From Acinetobacter sp. C32I (lineage in GTDB: Bacteria > Pseudomonadota > Gammaproteobacteria > Pseudomonadales > Moraxellaceae), in the NCBI RefSeq assembly GCF_023702715.1, contig NZ_CP098480.1, positions 1,922,001 to 1,986,000 of the forward strand: a stretch of DNA of 64,000 bases, written 5' to 3'. Positions 63,545 through 64,000 of this stretch are shown piece after piece; the stretch's first letter is position 1; each line of letters begins with the position of its first letter. The notes under the pieces are model-generated. The model was given only the letters and a program-made list of their open reading frames with translations. It ran no database searches and had not been told where the DNA came from. The position numbers and the translations under genes were made by a program.

Positions 63545-63997
63545 TTAAACCGTATCGGCAACATACATTTTAATCAGTCCACCCTCATCTTCTGTCACCG
63601 TGGTTAAAAATGTCCAGCCACACTTTTCGTAAAAATCATCTAGGTCAGTCACCAAATAGAGCTTTTCAAATCCCAAACTTTTCATTTCTAATCGAGCAAA
63701 ATCCAGCAGCTGTTTGGCGATATTTCGCTTTCGATAAGCAACCTCAACAAACAAAGCACACAGGTTTGGGCTGAGATCTTTGCGCTCGTGGAAATCATTG
63801 TCGATCACCCCAGTGCCCGCAATGATCTGCTGTGTATCATCGAGAATCACATACCATTGTGGAATTCCGTCTGGCTGTTCAATCGAGCTTTGAATACTAT
63901 CCCGATAGGCCTCAACAGGAATCCCCCATTTGTCCGAAAACCACATTGAAGCCTGTTCTCGTAATTCAGGATGATTCGCTAATTTAATAATTTTCAT
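63545..63997 (-). CDS. GNAT family N-acetyltransferase
   Basis: About 150 residues: acetyl-CoA binding motif VEVAYRKRNIAKQLLDFARLEMKS (R-x-x-x-I-A variant), VIDNDFHERKDLSPNLCALFV and a C-terminal FYEKCGWTFL. A complete small acetyltransferase starting at ATG 63997, three bases from the window end. Substrate unknown; the sequence NHPELREQASMWFSDKWG is shared with GNATs of aminoglycoside-type context, but function cannot be called. Confidence 0.83.
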   Translation of the reverse strand: MKIIKLANHPELREQASMWFSDKWGIPVEAYRDSIQSSIEQPDGIPQWYVILDDTQQIIAGTGVIDNDFHERKDLSPNLCALFVEVAYRKRNIAKQLLDFARLEMKSLGFEKLYLVTDLDDFYEKCGWTFLTTVTEDEGGLIKMYVADTV

Positions 63998-64000
63998 CAA

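Overview
The window looks like chromosome of an Acinetobacter species. This rests on an anthranilate dioxygenase operon (antABC) that reads like the one I remember from A. baylyi, an ssrA (tmRNA) gene with tag ANDESYALAA, a short Acinetobacter-type membrane protein near 63 kb, and the low-GC, small-operon layout. No database search was possible, so the species is open.

Layout. (1) 1-13.4 kb holds small operons for lipid-like or ketone chemistry: several short-chain dehydrogenases (SDRs), an Old Yellow Enzyme, an acetoacetate-decarboxylase-like protein, two PF10118 ferritin-like hydrolases, a GST and an aldolase/DHDPS pair. Each set sits beside its own TetR, AraC, MocR or HxlR regulator, and putative operators are visible for the MocR and HxlR genes. 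(2) 13.9-18.7 kb holds a HAL/PAL-fold lyase that lacks the Ala-Ser-Gly triad needed to make the MIO cofactor, a BCCT betaine-type transporter and an outer-membrane porin. The lyase and the transporter share the palindrome TGTATATACA upstream. The best reading is uptake and trimethylamine-eliminating breakdown of a betainised histidine such as ergothioneine. (3) 18.8-48.4 kb is a genomic island integrated at the 3' end of ssrA. A P4-type tyrosine integrase lies beside ssrA, and a partial copy of the ssrA end lies at the far boundary. Two further degenerate copies of the element's left end, each carrying the decayed tail of the same gene, suggest that several elements accumulated in tandem. (4) 48.4-64 kb is backbone: ssrA, emrAB, an AraC regulator, a transporter with antCBA, a methyltransferase, a thioesterase, hemB, thiO, a TIGR01777 epimerase, a candidate structured RNA and a GNAT acetyltransferase.

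The island carries two catabolic blocks. The first (19-35.4 kb) is a complete meta-cleavage route: flavin hydroxylase, type I extradiol dioxygenase, C-C hydrolase, dienoate hydratase, 4-hydroxy-2-oxovalerate aldolase and acylating aldehyde dehydrogenase. It also has a FadL-type porin, an acyltransferase, an SDR, a FAH-family hydrolase, two DUF2147 secreted proteins and two close amidohydrolases, one cytosolic and one with a Tat signal. The Tat-exported one is divergent from a private tatABC set. A TetR gene lies inside the block, and a recurring palindrome (TTGAACA-N4-TGTTCAA, often followed 20 bp later by a degenerate second copy) sits at the promoters of the block, so these genes look like one regulon. 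The second block (36.5-43.2 kb) is a very AT-rich, tightly coupled six-gene operon: MFS transporter, HMGL-type aldolase, alpha/beta-hydrolase-like protein with Ala at the nucleophile position, an isopropylmalate/isocitrate-dehydrogenase-CinA fusion, an RraA-type aldolase and a small amidohydrolase-like protein. I know of no described pathway with this gene set, so it is a leading candidate for an undescribed system.
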